Shown here: piece by piece, positions 21,279 to 31,595 of the stretch
Numbering within the stretch: position 1 is the stretch's first letter
Layout of the letters: the number at the start of each line of letters is the position of its first letter
Source: Symsagittifera roscoffensis
Taxonomy: Eukaryota > Xenacoelomorpha > Acoela > Convolutidae
DNA: 60,000 nt
NCBI RefSeq assembly: GCF_963678635.1
Contig: NC_087070.1
Span: 27,220,057 to 27,280,056 of the forward strand
Direction of reading: 5' to 3'
Program-made: the position numbers and the translations under genes
Notes under the pieces: model-generated
Databases searched by the model: none
Told to the model about the DNA's origin: nothing
Seen by the model: the letters and a program-made list of their open reading frames with translations, nothing else

Positions 21279-21820
21279 ACGGAGATAATGGTGCACCTAC
21301 ACAAGAAGTACTACTTGAGTATCGCCTGAGCTTTGAGTGGACATGGAAGTCTTGAGTTAGGAGTCAGGTAGATGGATTTTAATGTAACTCGCATGACAAT
21401 TAAATTCTAGAGAACTAATGGTGCTAAAACATGAAATGAGTTTGCATGCTTTTAAATGTCTAATTGAATTATTTTTTCGAGAAATTGTTAGAATAAAGTT
21501 CTAAAGGTAGTAAGGGGGAGGTTTAGGCTAGGCATGAGCGGGAAACGTCTTTGTCTTAAAATGAGTTCTATTTTCAGATTGATTTGCCCTTTGAATTGAC
21601 AATCAAGCTACACTTACTTGAACAAAACAGGAGAGGTCTCGAACGGTTCTTGACCAGCAGTACTAAAGAATGATATTTAATGAGTTCAACTGGGAAGGTA
21701 TTTCTTGAGTTTAACTGGGTAGGTGTTTCTTGAGTTGGTTTGCGAAAGGTATTTCTTGAGTTGGTTTGGGAAAGCTGTTTCGTGAGTTTGTTGATACGTG
21801 AGATCGCTTGAGAAGAAGCA
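21279..21820. other. Non-coding region with four ~26-bp TTCTTGAGTT repeats
   Basis: No credible frame is present. At 21695-21800 four degenerate repeats follow each other: ggtatttcttgagttt, ggtgtttcttgagttgg, ggtatttcttgagttgg, gctgtttcgtgagttt. An A-rich spot (aataaag) lies near 21493. This could be the 3' untranslated/LTR region of the Gypsy element or the 5' leader of the next element. I could not find a matching second LTR in the window. Confidence 0.5.
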
Positions 21821-22087
21821 ATGATGTCGGGTCACTTCTGGAAGTCTAGGCCAGCAGCCCTCAAAAAACATACCCTCGATGAGCTATACAAGCGCTTGAG
21901 GGACCTCGATCACACACAAGTGGACCAAAGACAGGCGGTAATGTTGAATGCCATCCTGCAACTGGAAGCGCAAGGCGAATGCAGGGAGTCAGCAACTGAA
22001 GCCGTTTTGATGGTGGGCTTTACTTCAGATGGAATAAAAAATCATAGCAGACTGGATGGCTATGCTGGAATGTGGATGGAGGCCTGA
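21821..22087 (+). pseudogene. First ORF of an unrecognised mobile element
   Basis: It encodes 88 residues (MMSGHFWKSRPAALKK, then a helical charged stretch TLDELYKRLRDLDHTQ), ending at TGA after MWMEA. The same frame continues sensibly past the TGA (EDMTLRETLA, second TGA, ATARNMVRESF), so both stops may be mutations, the first possibly of a TGG. A helical N-terminus followed by a coiled coil suggests a structural, Gag-like role, but I do not recognise it. Confidence 0.45.
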
Positions 22088-22470
22088 GAGGATATGACTT
22101 TGCGAGAAACGCTGGCTTGAGCAACAGCACGGAATATGGTGCGGGAGAGTTTCCCCTCCCGACCAGACCACCAGCAGGGGCAGCAGTTCAATCCACAAGC
22201 AAGCCATTGTCAATGATACGGTCTCAACAGACTGAGGAGGCATGCCCGGACCTCAACAACTTGAAAAAGGAACTGAAAAGGGCCCAGAGGGAGCGGGACA
22301 AGGCCAACCTTGACAGGGATGGTGCGATTCTCGAGAGGGACCAAGCGAACCTGGAAAGAGACCAAGCGACTCTTGAGAGGGACCAAGCGAATCTTGATTT
22401 GAATCTGATAAACCGGAACGGGAGCAAGCTGAGAGGTTGCGCGAGAATACGGCGAATTGTGAGCAGATAA
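22072..22470 (+). pseudogene. Coiled-coil region with RDQANLE heptad-like repeats
   Basis: From about residue 65 the frame encodes LKKELKRAQRERDKANL followed by repeats of the type LERDQANLERDQATL. This seven-residue repetition (gagagggaccaagcga at DNA level, three to four times) predicts a strong coiled coil. The first 60 residues overlap the alternative frame of the preceding segment and may not be coding. Internal DNA repeats could expand or contract by slippage. Confidence 0.55.
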
Positions 22471-22511
22471 GATCAGAGATTTAGAAGATACAAAGGAGAC
22501 AAGTAGAGTTT

Positions 22512-22813
22512 GTGAAAAAGAAAGAAAAGAAGAAGACTACGACTGAACCAGCTGTCTCTAGATCGAGACCAGAGTCGCGGCTGGAGGTAGACGAAGCTCC
22601 CCGGGCGAGCCGTCGCTTCAACTTGGACCGTGTGGCCCAAGAACACATGAATGAGGGCCTGGAGGCATGGACACGTCCCGAGCCAGTTCCTTAAATGCGC
22701 AATCTAGAGACAAACCCAATTAGGCCTTTGATGGAAATCGCGCTGCCGGGATTGAAGCCCAGTTCAACCAGTGGTAGTCAAACTGGGGGGGGGGCACGTC
22801 ACGCCTTAGGGAG
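22512..22813 (+). pseudogene. Basic linker segment of the same element, frameshifted at a G10 run
   Basis: It is lysine-rich at the start (MKKKEKKKTTTEPAVSRSR), then VAQEHMNEGLEAWTRPEP, TAA at 22692-22694, and continues in the same frame. At 22785-22794 there is a run of ten G, after which the plausible frame changes (QERLQSKARDNSAREERPP). A homopolymer slip, biological or from sequencing, explains this. The segment joins the coiled coil to the SGNH-like domain. Confidence 0.45.
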
Positions 22814-23344
22814 TTGCAAGAGAGGTTGCAGTCAAAAGCTCGCGATAACTCAGCACGAGAGGAGCGACCTCCCACCTGGAGAGATCATGCAGTGAGGAGT
22901 GTGATAATCGCCAGCTACAAAAAGAATACGGACGGTGCCTATCACAGGTACAACCTCGTGGATTGGACGGCGGCACAACCCGCAAGGAGGGGTGCCTTCC
23001 CCGACGCTTCTTGGGCTGAATATTTCCCGCAGTCCAGGATACCTGAGGGTGCAGTCCACTTGATTATAGGGGACAGTCTGGTAAGAGTGTTGACGCGAAT
23101 CCAGGCGCATTGACAGGTGAAAGTCTTGAGTTTTTCTGGTGCTGCAACACCCCAGATGTTGGCGTCACTAGAGATGCTGGAGATGGAGAAGATGTATACG
23201 GTCACTCTGATGATGGGAACCAATGACATGTCCAGAGGCGAGCCGGGGAAAGTAATGAGGCTGCAGGAGCAGATGAGTTGTATTCTTGAGAAATTGAGGA
23301 TCTATCTAGATCCAGCGATACTCACTATTTGCACCGTCCCGTAA
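22814..23344 (+). pseudogene. SGNH/GDSL-hydrolase-like domain
   Basis: One frame with a single internal TGA (23111-23113). Block I is VHLIIGDSLVRVL (GDS Ser at residue 88 of the first part). Block II is SFSGAATPQM (Gly). Block III is VTLMMGTNDMSRG (GxND). These are the ordered signatures of the SGNH superfamily, whose enzymes are esterases or lipases acting through Ser, Gly, Asn and a C-terminal DxxH pair. A TAA at 23342 follows ILTICTVP, the expected strand after block III. In retroelements such domains occur as esterases in some LINE ORF1 proteins; the role in this element is unknown. The copy is not functional. Confidence 0.7.
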
Positions 23345-23347
23345 AAC

Positions 23348-23798
23348 ATGATGGCCGACCAGAATGCTAGGGAGATGAACGAAAGGGTGAGTAACCTCAA
23401 CGAAATCATCAAGCAAATCCAGCAGAGGAGCGTACTCCCCGTGAGACTGCTGGACGTGGCAAGCATGATGGAACACTCCCTTTCGGATGATGCGTCTTCA
23501 GATGGCACGGCTAAACGGTGTCTTCCAAAGGCATATAAACCATCTGGAGTCAGACATGCTGGAGACGGGCCAGTTCACCTTTGTTCCGTCCCCAGCACCT
23601 CCCTTTTTCACTGCTAGGCCCTTGTCCGATCGTTTGGAAGGAAGAATTGACTCGAGAGAAAGCTCAAGGAGCAGTAGGAGTAGACAACTAGAAGCCACCC
23701 CGATGGAAGGAGACGAGGTGAAATTGTCCACACCCCAGAGTTCGGTAGTGTCCTCGGTGCTGGTGGAGGATAATAAGAAGATGGATATACCAGGATAG
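23348..23798 (+). pseudogene. C-terminal part of the SGNH-like domain and following linker
   Basis: It continues the frame of the GTND segment after TAA. The protein has a helix (NERVSNLNEIIKQIQQRS), a strand (LPVRLLDVASMMEH) and then DDASSDG, where block V (DxxH) is expected. Just here, at about 23508, the frame shifts to LNGVFQRHINHLESDMLETG and no catalytic His of a DxxH pair is visible, so block V seems damaged. A Ser/Arg-rich linker (RIDSRESSRSSRSRQ) follows, up to TAG at 23796-23798. Confidence 0.5.
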
Positions 23799-23825
23799 GC
23801 AAGCAAAGCCCGATATCTAGAGAGA

Positions 23826-24347
23826 GTGAAAGATCTAGACCTGGAGGATCTGCCATGTAGACAAGAGTTGGCGGATATTCTGGGGCTTAAGAGTTTGTCG
23901 CACGAGGACTTGAGCAGGCATCACTGTGTGGACTGGCTAAAGGCCCACGAGGCGCTTTTTTCGAGAGTCAGGACACTAGAGACCGCAGACTTGACGGGAA
24001 TTCCGGAAAAATCGATAAAGAGCCCAGTCATTTACAGGCCCCTCAAGCAGCTTGGGAGTCCAGGTCTAATCGTGGAACCTCCCAAGCATCGAACGAGCAT
24101 AGCCAGGATCAGAGTGGCAATTCCCGCACAGCTTAGAATAGTCGAAAAGCTTTTGGAGCCAAAGAGCATGGGGATCTCGGACACCGGATACATGGGTCCG
24201 AAGCTCACCGAAGACCCAAGGTATGGGAGATCCTGTGGGACTTCACAGCTGGTCAGAACGTTGACCGTGTACGATCGATCAGACCCTGGAGCAGCGAGAG
24301 CAATCATCGTGGCGGTATCGGACTTCGAGGGGACTCTGCTGCCTTGA
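23826..24347 (+). pseudogene. Unrecognised module of the same element (VDWLKAHEALF region)
   Basis: The frame continues from the preceding segment. Of 173 residues, the first part is helical and charged (DLEDLPCRQELADILGLKSL, HEDLSRHHCVDWLKAHEALF). The middle (PVIYRPLKQLGSPGLIVEPP) and end (DPGAARAIIVAVSDFEG) look folded. The final strand with SDFEG could be the start of a second SGNH-type domain, given the GMN motif that follows, but this is speculative. It ends at TGA 24345-24347. Confidence 0.4.
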
Positions 24348-24353
24348 GCGGAA

Positions 24354-25143
24354 TTGAATCAAATGCTGACCCTGGTGGTGTCTATAAAATATGAGACGCC
24401 GTGTGAGCCAGAGCTGTTGCTATTCGCGGGGATGAATTTCCACCTGCATGCGGCAGGACTTCTAGAGCACTTGACAAGCGGGGAACCAACCCCCAAGAAA
24501 ATCTGGGAAGCAATCCAGACGCTGTTTGCAGCAATGAACGAGGTGCAGGAGTTGGTAGCTTCTCGATTCGAGCCAACCAAAGGCGAGAGTGGTGTTCACA
24601 TCATCGCGAGGCTACGCGAGCATGCCACCAGCCTTACAGTTCGTGTATGCAATGTTGATTCTGATAGCGGAGGGCAACGCGTGGCGGATGCTTATGGCTT
24701 CTCCGAATCGCAAATTGGAGCCAGTAAACTTGCGACTTCTTAAATCGGAAGTGGCAGCGGCATGGGTGGTTGTATCTCATGCTCTGAGGGGATTTTACCA
24801 ATTGGCAGAAATCGCGATTGTGCTGGATCATGTTCTAATCTTGTCGAAGGTGTCGAATCTTGCCCGGCAGCTGAAGTTTAACCCGGAGATAGGGGACGAT
24901 CACCCTGTGATAACCCATCTAACAGCCAGCCTGTGGTACCGGTGTATGGATCTGACGATCACGAGCTCCACCAGCAGGGCGAGAGAGCCGAGTAATGAAA
25001 GGAGAAATGTGGCCGCGGCCGAGAAACAACTAGAGTCGATGGGATACCGCTTGACACAAGAGAGAGGGAGATGGCCGTTTCTGACCCCGAGACTCGAGAA
25101 TGCGACGGAGAGAGACGAGGGAGAATGCTCTACCCCTCATTAA
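24354..25143 (+). pseudogene. Unrecognised module; possible second SGNH-like fold
   Basis: Two frames joined by a shift near 24585. The first reads LTLVVSIKYETPCEPELLLF, AGMNFHLHAAGLLEH and KIWEAIQTLFAAMNEVQELV. The second reads VVFTSSRGYASMPPALQFVY, then AAAEKQLESMGYRLTQERGR. A strand ending in GMN followed by helices and a VVFTSS strand is reminiscent of block III of SGNH enzymes, but Asp of GxND is absent and the resemblance is weak. It was probably a soluble folded domain. The function is unknown. Confidence 0.4.
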
Positions 25144-25195
25144 ACAAATACGGGGGTTTCTTGAGGAGCAGCTTGAGGTGGCATAAAGTAGGGAA

Positions 25196-25864
25196 ATGAC
25201 GGTGGGAAGATTTGTCACAGCAGCTAATAAAGTCACCATCGGAGGATTCTGGATGAAGCATGCAAAGGGCGAGCTAAAGACCAGGAAGAACCACGAGATC
25301 TTGAGATTCTTGAGCCCGTGCTGAGGAAAGAAGTATATGAGCAAGGTGTTCTACGCGGGAGGCACCATCTTTGAAGCTCTTGAATATTCCCATCAACCTC
25401 CTGCTAGCCTTCTATCTGGTATACTCAGGTACCTGTTCAAAATGGGTCCGGCGTACATGTTCAGTAGGGGCGTGGGAACGCTCCGGATTGACGGATATTT
25501 GACGCTGGTACTCTTGACGCACGGAGAACTAACGGTGTTTCATCGGTTGATGAAGTATGGGAAACCCCTGTCGGTAAGGAACGCTCACCCGAGTGTGGAG
25601 ACCTATTCGTACGAGTGTGCTGCTGGACTGAAGACGTTGCTTGTGGAGTATCTTCTGATGCAGAATCGATACTTGACGGGCGAAGAAAGAAATCCCAAGA
25701 CGAGAGAAGAAGTCAGAGAGGCGAATGGGGGCATACTTCTTCTGACTGACCTGTTTTTGGCCATGAGATCTCACCGGCTGGGGATGATCAGAGGCTTGGG
25801 GGAAGTGGTGACCTGCGTCTACGGGCCAGCAGTGACGTATGCTTTCCCGGATCACTCGGCGTGA
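25196..25864 (+). pseudogene. Unrecognised module upstream of the tandem copies
   Basis: One frame with an internal TGA near 25320. It includes MTVGRFVTAANKVTIGGFW and, after the stop, YLTLVLLTHGELTVFHRLMK, AGLKTLLVEYLLMQNRYLTG and GEVVTCVYGPAVTYAFPD. The last 150 bp belong to module a of the amplified unit. Relative to later copies (37090 region) about 29 bp are deleted at 25854, removing the segment between FPD and VSLISVLDG and shifting the frame. Copy 1 has thus decayed after the duplications. No known domain is recognised. Confidence 0.4.
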
Positions 25865-28680
25865 GCCTGATTAGCGTTCTAGATGGGACGGCACTCAACT
25901 GGTGCAGACAAGAAGACTTGAGAGCGCGGATGAGTGAGACAGTGCTTATTGGAAAAGTGAAGGATCCCGAGCTGGTGGAATTCAATTTCAGGGGACAACT
26001 GCAGTACAGAATGGAAGAAAAACGTAAAAGTGCCATCGAAGCCTATCCCAAGTTCTGGAACCTGAATCCTGTGGCGGGTGACAAAAGGGAAGTCTTGAGG
26101 ATACCGGCGTGGACGAGAAGTTTCGGATTCACAAAAAAGGAATTGGAAACGATACTAGAGCGGGATGTCCTACCCGTTGCTGTCCCCGAGTTCCCAACGG
26201 TGAGAAGAAGGACCCTGGGAATGAACAGCCCCATAGTAGTCCCTTCCCTACATGCGAGAGCCATGAATGAGAGACAGCAAAGATAATTCACGGACGGCTG
26301 GGATCCTTTGTTCATTGGATACGCGGCAGCGGTGTATTTTCATACGTGAGAAATCAAGATAAATTCGTGGATTACACAAGCAACGAAAATGCGAGGCTCC
26401 ATGTCCCCTAAGTTTGAGGTCCGGGATGTCTTCAGAACGCTTGAGCAGGCTGGACTTGAGAACAAGCTGCCAAAACATGACGATGGAAGGATGATCGTAG
26501 AGGAGGGTCACATGGCTCTGAAGGACGACATGAGGTTTGCCACAAGAAAGTCCCGAGCGCCTTATGGGCTGGAGGAGTTGGAGTTGAGGATAGAGGGGGA
26601 AAGCTTGATGCGGCAGGACCCCTGTATGTATCCCTCATCGAGTACAAGAAGATGAATCCGACAACACCCTCACCCTTGTCAGTGGGCACCCCTGGAGACA
26701 AGAGAAGCCTCCCCGTGGAAAACAGGTTCCGGGATGTGCTAAAAAGAAAACAAGCCGAATCAGGAGAGGAGCAGAAGAAGAGATGGAGGTGGGAAATACA
26801 CCTGATCTGGGCGCAGCGGATACAGAGTATACCACGCAAGAAATACTGCAAGACTTGACTGGGGACGACTGGGCGAACACGGCCACCCCACACCTGGGAT
26901 ATCCCTGCAAAAATCTGGAGCTGCCTTTGACGAGTGAAACCTCCAACATGGGAACGCTACTTGTGAGTGCGGAAGAAAGCAAGAAGAACACTTTTGAGGG
27001 CAATAAATGGATATTCTTGCACAAGCTAGATGAGAAGTCGTGGCAAGATTTCTCGAGTGAATTCAACCAGAAAGTAGGGCGCGAGGCTAAGCTGGAAGAC
27101 TTCGAGAGAGAACTGTGGAGTACGGTGATCAAGTTCGGGGAACCTGTCCTGGTAGGCACCGGAATAGACGAGAAATAAGAAAGGAGCTACTTGAGAAGAT
27201 ATTAGTCTGAGAGAACAAAAGCAGAAAACTGAGGCCAATCCATGTAAAGATAGCTCTAATCTGTATAAAAAAACTGATGATAATGGAATTAGGATTGGAA
27301 TGGATGATAAAAATTAGACTAGTAAATTAATTAAAATTATAAATATCCTTAAGGCTCGAGAAGGGGGAGACAAGAGTCGGGGAAAACAAAATCTGGATAA
27401 AAAGGCTGAGTCAGTGATGATAGTGGCGACGCCCCCGAGTAAAGGAATAAGGTCTAGGAAAAGGAAACGGGAGACAGAAGAGGCGAATCCTTCGGCGGAT
27501 GCGGTTTTGGAAAACGACGGCCCTCATGATTACAGCGCGATGGAAAACAGCGGCCTACAAGAGGCGCTCAGCATCCAGGAAAGTGGCCGAGGTGCTGGGG
27601 GAAATGGAAGCCTCGACGACTCCGAGAACGAAGGAGGACTTCAAACCCAAAAGGCAAACGCTAAAAGGGGGTCGACTAGTGGACAAACGTGGGAAGTGGA
27701 CATCGGCAAGGAATGACTTTCGACTCAACACCAGGCCATTAGGAAGCAAGTGACGTGCGATCCTCTTGGGAGAAATGGGACGAGAAACAACGCTCGACCT
27801 TGGTGGATAGCTCTGGAGGCCACGGAAGAACTGGAGTGTTGCCTGAAGAAGCTTGATCGCGGGGTATCCCGCAAGCGGCGGCATTGGGCTACCCAGCAGA
27901 AGGCCAAAGATATTAAGCTAGAGTTGGGAAACCAGCTGGGGCGGACTTGGGAGAACCTGCTGCTAGAGTACTTTGAAGATGCGATGAGAGCACCCTCGTC
28001 AGCATTGCCATTGATGGCGATTCCTTTTGTCAGAACGGCAGGACAGTTGATGTTCACATGGAGTTTGGCGTGAGTGGCGTTAGAGGCGTTGACCTCGCAC
28101 GACAAACTTAAGCTGGGTGACAATGGTCTGCGGGTGTACCAAATGCTGGTGCAGCATATTGCCCGAGACCACTCGGGATTGAGCCTAGCGAGGAGAAAAG
28201 ATGCCACTTGTTTCTTGAGGTGGATCATGTCAGTGATAACCGACACTACTGTTCTAGTGTGCCATCAAAAAGCGTTGGAAGTAAAACTATGGAAAGGAGA
28301 GTCTCCACTGTCATCCTGAACGTATACCAGAGTACTGGAATCGGAAAAGAGGAGAGCTGAAGGCAGTCTTTAGAGAGCCATGGGAAGCTTGATGAAATAC
28401 GAAGGTTCTACAAAAAAAAATTCTAGGAGGGGCATGACGTGCATCGTAATTTAGCCCGAGCAGAAGACTTTTTGAAGCCCACAAAATGGGTAGAGTATCA
28501 TTATGTGTCTGGTAAAATGGGAATAGCTTTCAACCCTTTCTTGGATTCTAAGGCCGGAAACGCCTATATGAATTTTGAGGTGGCGCAATTGTTGAAGTTC
28601 TGGACGGAGATTGACCCGACGAAAAGAGAAAGGTTAAGCCTAGGTCTGTTACTTGAGAAGATGCCAGGGATGATCAGTGC
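25700..28680 (+). repeat. Amplified unit, copy 1 (modules a-h)
   Basis: I name modules a-j by their coding content. Here: a 25716-26200 (VSLISVLDGTALNWCRQEDL, FWNLNPVAGDKREVLRIPAW); b to 26345 (TLGMNSPIVVPSLHARA); c to 26620 (KFEVRDVFRTLEQAGLENKL); d to 27400 (MNPTTPSPLSVGTPGDKRS, LDEKSWQDFSSEFNQKVG); e 27414-27752 (KGIRSRKRKRETEE, basic); f 27750-28073 (RKRRHWATQQKAKDIKLELG); g 28074-28430 (LGDNGLRVYQMLVQHIARD); h 28439-28680 (GIAFNPFLDSKAGNAYMNFE). Each module is a short open stretch broken by stops or shifts. In d, 35-40 bp present in copy 2 are deleted between two gcagaagaag words. At about 28680 h jumps to b, starting copy 2. Confidence 0.75.
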
Positions 28681-31595
28681 GCCGCCCTCGAGAAGAATGA
28701 CCCTGGGAATGAACAGCCCCATGGTAGTCCCTTCACTACATAAGAGAGCCACGGTGGAGAGACAGCAAAGAGAATTCACGGACGGCTGGGATCCTTTGTT
28801 CATTGGATACTCGGCAGCGGTGTATTTTCATACGTGAGAAATCAAGATAAATTCGTGGATTACACAAGCAACGAAAATGCGAGGCTCCATGCCCCCTAAG
28901 TTTGAGGTCCGGGATGTCTTCAGAACGCTTGAGGAGGCTGGACTTGAGAACAAGCTGCCAAAACATGACGATGGAAGGATGATCGTAGAGGAGGGTCACA
29001 TGGCTCTGAAGGAAGACATGATGTTTGCCACAAGAAAGTACCGAGCGCCTTATGGGCTGGAGGAGTTGGAGTTGAGGCAAGAGGGGAAAGCTTGATGCGG
29101 CAGCAACCCTGTATGTATCCCTCACCGAGTACAAGAAGATGAATCCGACAACGCCCTCACCCTTGTCAGTGGGCACCCCTGGAGACAAGAGAAGCCTCCC
29201 CGTGAAAAACAGGTTCCGGGATGTGCTAGAAAGAGAACAAGCCGAATCAGGAGAGGGCGAAAGCATGGACCAAACCCTCAGTGAAGCAGAAGAAGAGATG
29301 GAGGTGGGAAATACACCTGATCTGGGCGCAGCGGATACAGAGTATACCACGCAAGAAATACTGCAAGACTTGACTGGGGACGACTGGGCGAACACGGCCA
29401 CCCCACCCCTGGGATATCCCCGCAAAAACCTGGAGCTGCCTTTGACGAGTGAAACCTCCAACATGGGAACGCTACTTGTGAGTGCGGAAGAAAGCAAGAA
29501 GAACCCTTTTGAGGGCAATAAATGGATATTCTTGGACAAGCTAGATGAGAAGGCGTGGCAAGATTTCTTGAGTGAATTCAACCAGAAAGTAGGGCGCGAG
29601 GCTAAGCTGGAAGACTTCGAGAGAGAACTGTGGAGTACGATGATCAAGTTCGGGGAACCTGTCCTGGTAGGCACCGAATAGACGAGAAATAAGAAAGGAG
29701 CTACTTGAGAAGATGATTAGTCGGAGGGAACCAAAGCAAAAGACTGAGGCCAGTCCACGTAAAGATAGCTCAACTCAGTATAAAAAAAACTGATGATAAT
29801 GGAGTTACGATTGGAATAGATGATAAAAATTAGACTAGTAATTTAATTAAAACTATTAATATCATTAAGGCTCGAGAAGGTGGAGGCAAGAGTCAAAGAA
29901 ACAAGATCTGGATAAAAAAGTTGAGTCAGTGATGATAGTGGCGACGCCCCCGAGTAAAGGAATAAGGTCTAGGAAAAGGAAACGGGAGACAGAAGAGGCG
30001 AATGCTTCGGCTGATGCGGTTTTGGAAAACGACGGCTCTCATTATTCTAGCGCGATGGAAAACAGCGGCCTACAAGAGGAGCTCAGCATCCAGGAAAGTG
30101 GCCGAGGTGCTGGGGGAAATGGAAGCCTCGACGACTCCGAGAACGGAGGAGGACTTCAAACTCAAAAGGCAAACGCTAAAAGGGGGTCGACTAGTGGACA
30201 AACGTGGGAAGTGGACATCGGCAAGTAATGGCTTTCGACTCAACACCAGGCCATTAGGAAGCGAGTGACGTGCAATCCTCTTGAGAGAAATGGGACGAGA
30301 AACAACGCTCGACCTTGGTGGATAGCTCTGGAGGCCACGAAAGAACTGGAGTGTTGCCTGAAGAAGCTTGATTGCGGGGTATCCCGCAAGCGGCGGCGTT
30401 GGGCTACCCAGCAGAAGGCCGAAGTTATTAAGCTAGAGTTGGGAAACCAGCTGGGGCGGACTTTGGAGAACCTGCTGCTATAGTACTTTGAAGATGCGAC
30501 GAGAACACCCTCGTCAGCATTGCCATTGATGGCGATTCCTTTTGTCAGAACGGCAGGACAGTTGATGTTCACATGGAGTTTGGCGTGAGTGGCGTTAGAG
30601 GCGTTGACCTCGCACGACAAACTTAAGCTGGGCGACAAGGGTCTGCGGGTGTACCAAATACTGGTGCAGCATATTGCCCGAGACAACTCGGGATTGAGCC
30701 TAGCGAGGAGAAAAGATGACACTTGTTTCTTGAGGTGGATCATGTCAGTGATAACCGACACTACTGTTCTAGTGTGCAATCAAAAAGCGTTGGAAGTAAA
30801 ACTATGGAAAGGAGAGTCTCCACTGTCATCCTGAACGTTATTCGAGAAGATGCCAGAGATAATCAGCGTGCCGCCCTCGAACAAGAGGGTGGAACTAAAG
30901 ATGGGAAATGGAAACTACATGTTGATAACGAATTTGGGGACTGTTTGGTTGCTGAGACCCTCTTGGCGCCCACATCCCCGAGTTTGATTGAAGAAGTCAC
31001 GGAGCGAGTGAGACTGTCAACAGTGAAGGATGAGGAGGACCTGGGGAATCTTAATGTGGTGCACAAACTGATCCTATCTCATCGAAAGGAATCGGAGGAA
31101 ACAACGAGCAAGCTTGATAAGTTAGAGAAGAAGATGGGACCGCGTAGTTGTCTGGACCTAGTGTGTGGAGGTAGAGATCATTCTTGTGACGGACGGTCCT
31201 GCGTCAAATTGCCATCTTTTCAGAACGAGGAATTAGCCACGTGTTTTGGTGACATCACGGAGAAAGAAAAAAATGAGGTGCAGATAGTGGCTGAATGTTA
31301 TGCGAGAACCACTGTGAACATAGCGACGGCATTGAGATTCTTCTCGAGGATGTGCAGCTTGCAATCACTTGAGATGCTAGAGTCCGAGCACCATTTGGTG
31401 AGGACGTTGAGCGTGGAGTCAAGGCCTGGAGTGTTACAAATGGTCCAGAAACACAGCAGATGATGGAAGATTGTTCTTGAGGCGGAGATGGGATTTCCCG
31501 TGAGTGAACCCTACAGTTTGACAATGAATGCGAAGTATCTAGTGGGATCGGTAATGGCCAACCTGTGTGGAAGCTACCCGTTACACATATAGATA
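28681..31595 (+). repeat. Amplified unit, copy 2 (modules b-j)
   Basis: b from 28690; c 28836-29095; d 29096-29900, with the 180-residue frame 29139-29681 open through EGESMDQTLSEAEEEMEVG and LSEFNQKVGREAKLEDFERE; e 29929-30268; f 30265-30588, with an internal TAG at 30481; g 30589-30838; then a jump into the end of h, i 30981-31480 and j 31481-31595. Module i is the longest here (30723-31463, 246 codons: LSTVKDEEDLGNLNVVHKLI, a Lys/Glu helix ESEETTSKLDKLEKKM, FGDITEKEKNEVQIVAECYA). The proteins are unrecognised. At 31596 j joins a, the basic tandem junction. Confidence 0.75.
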
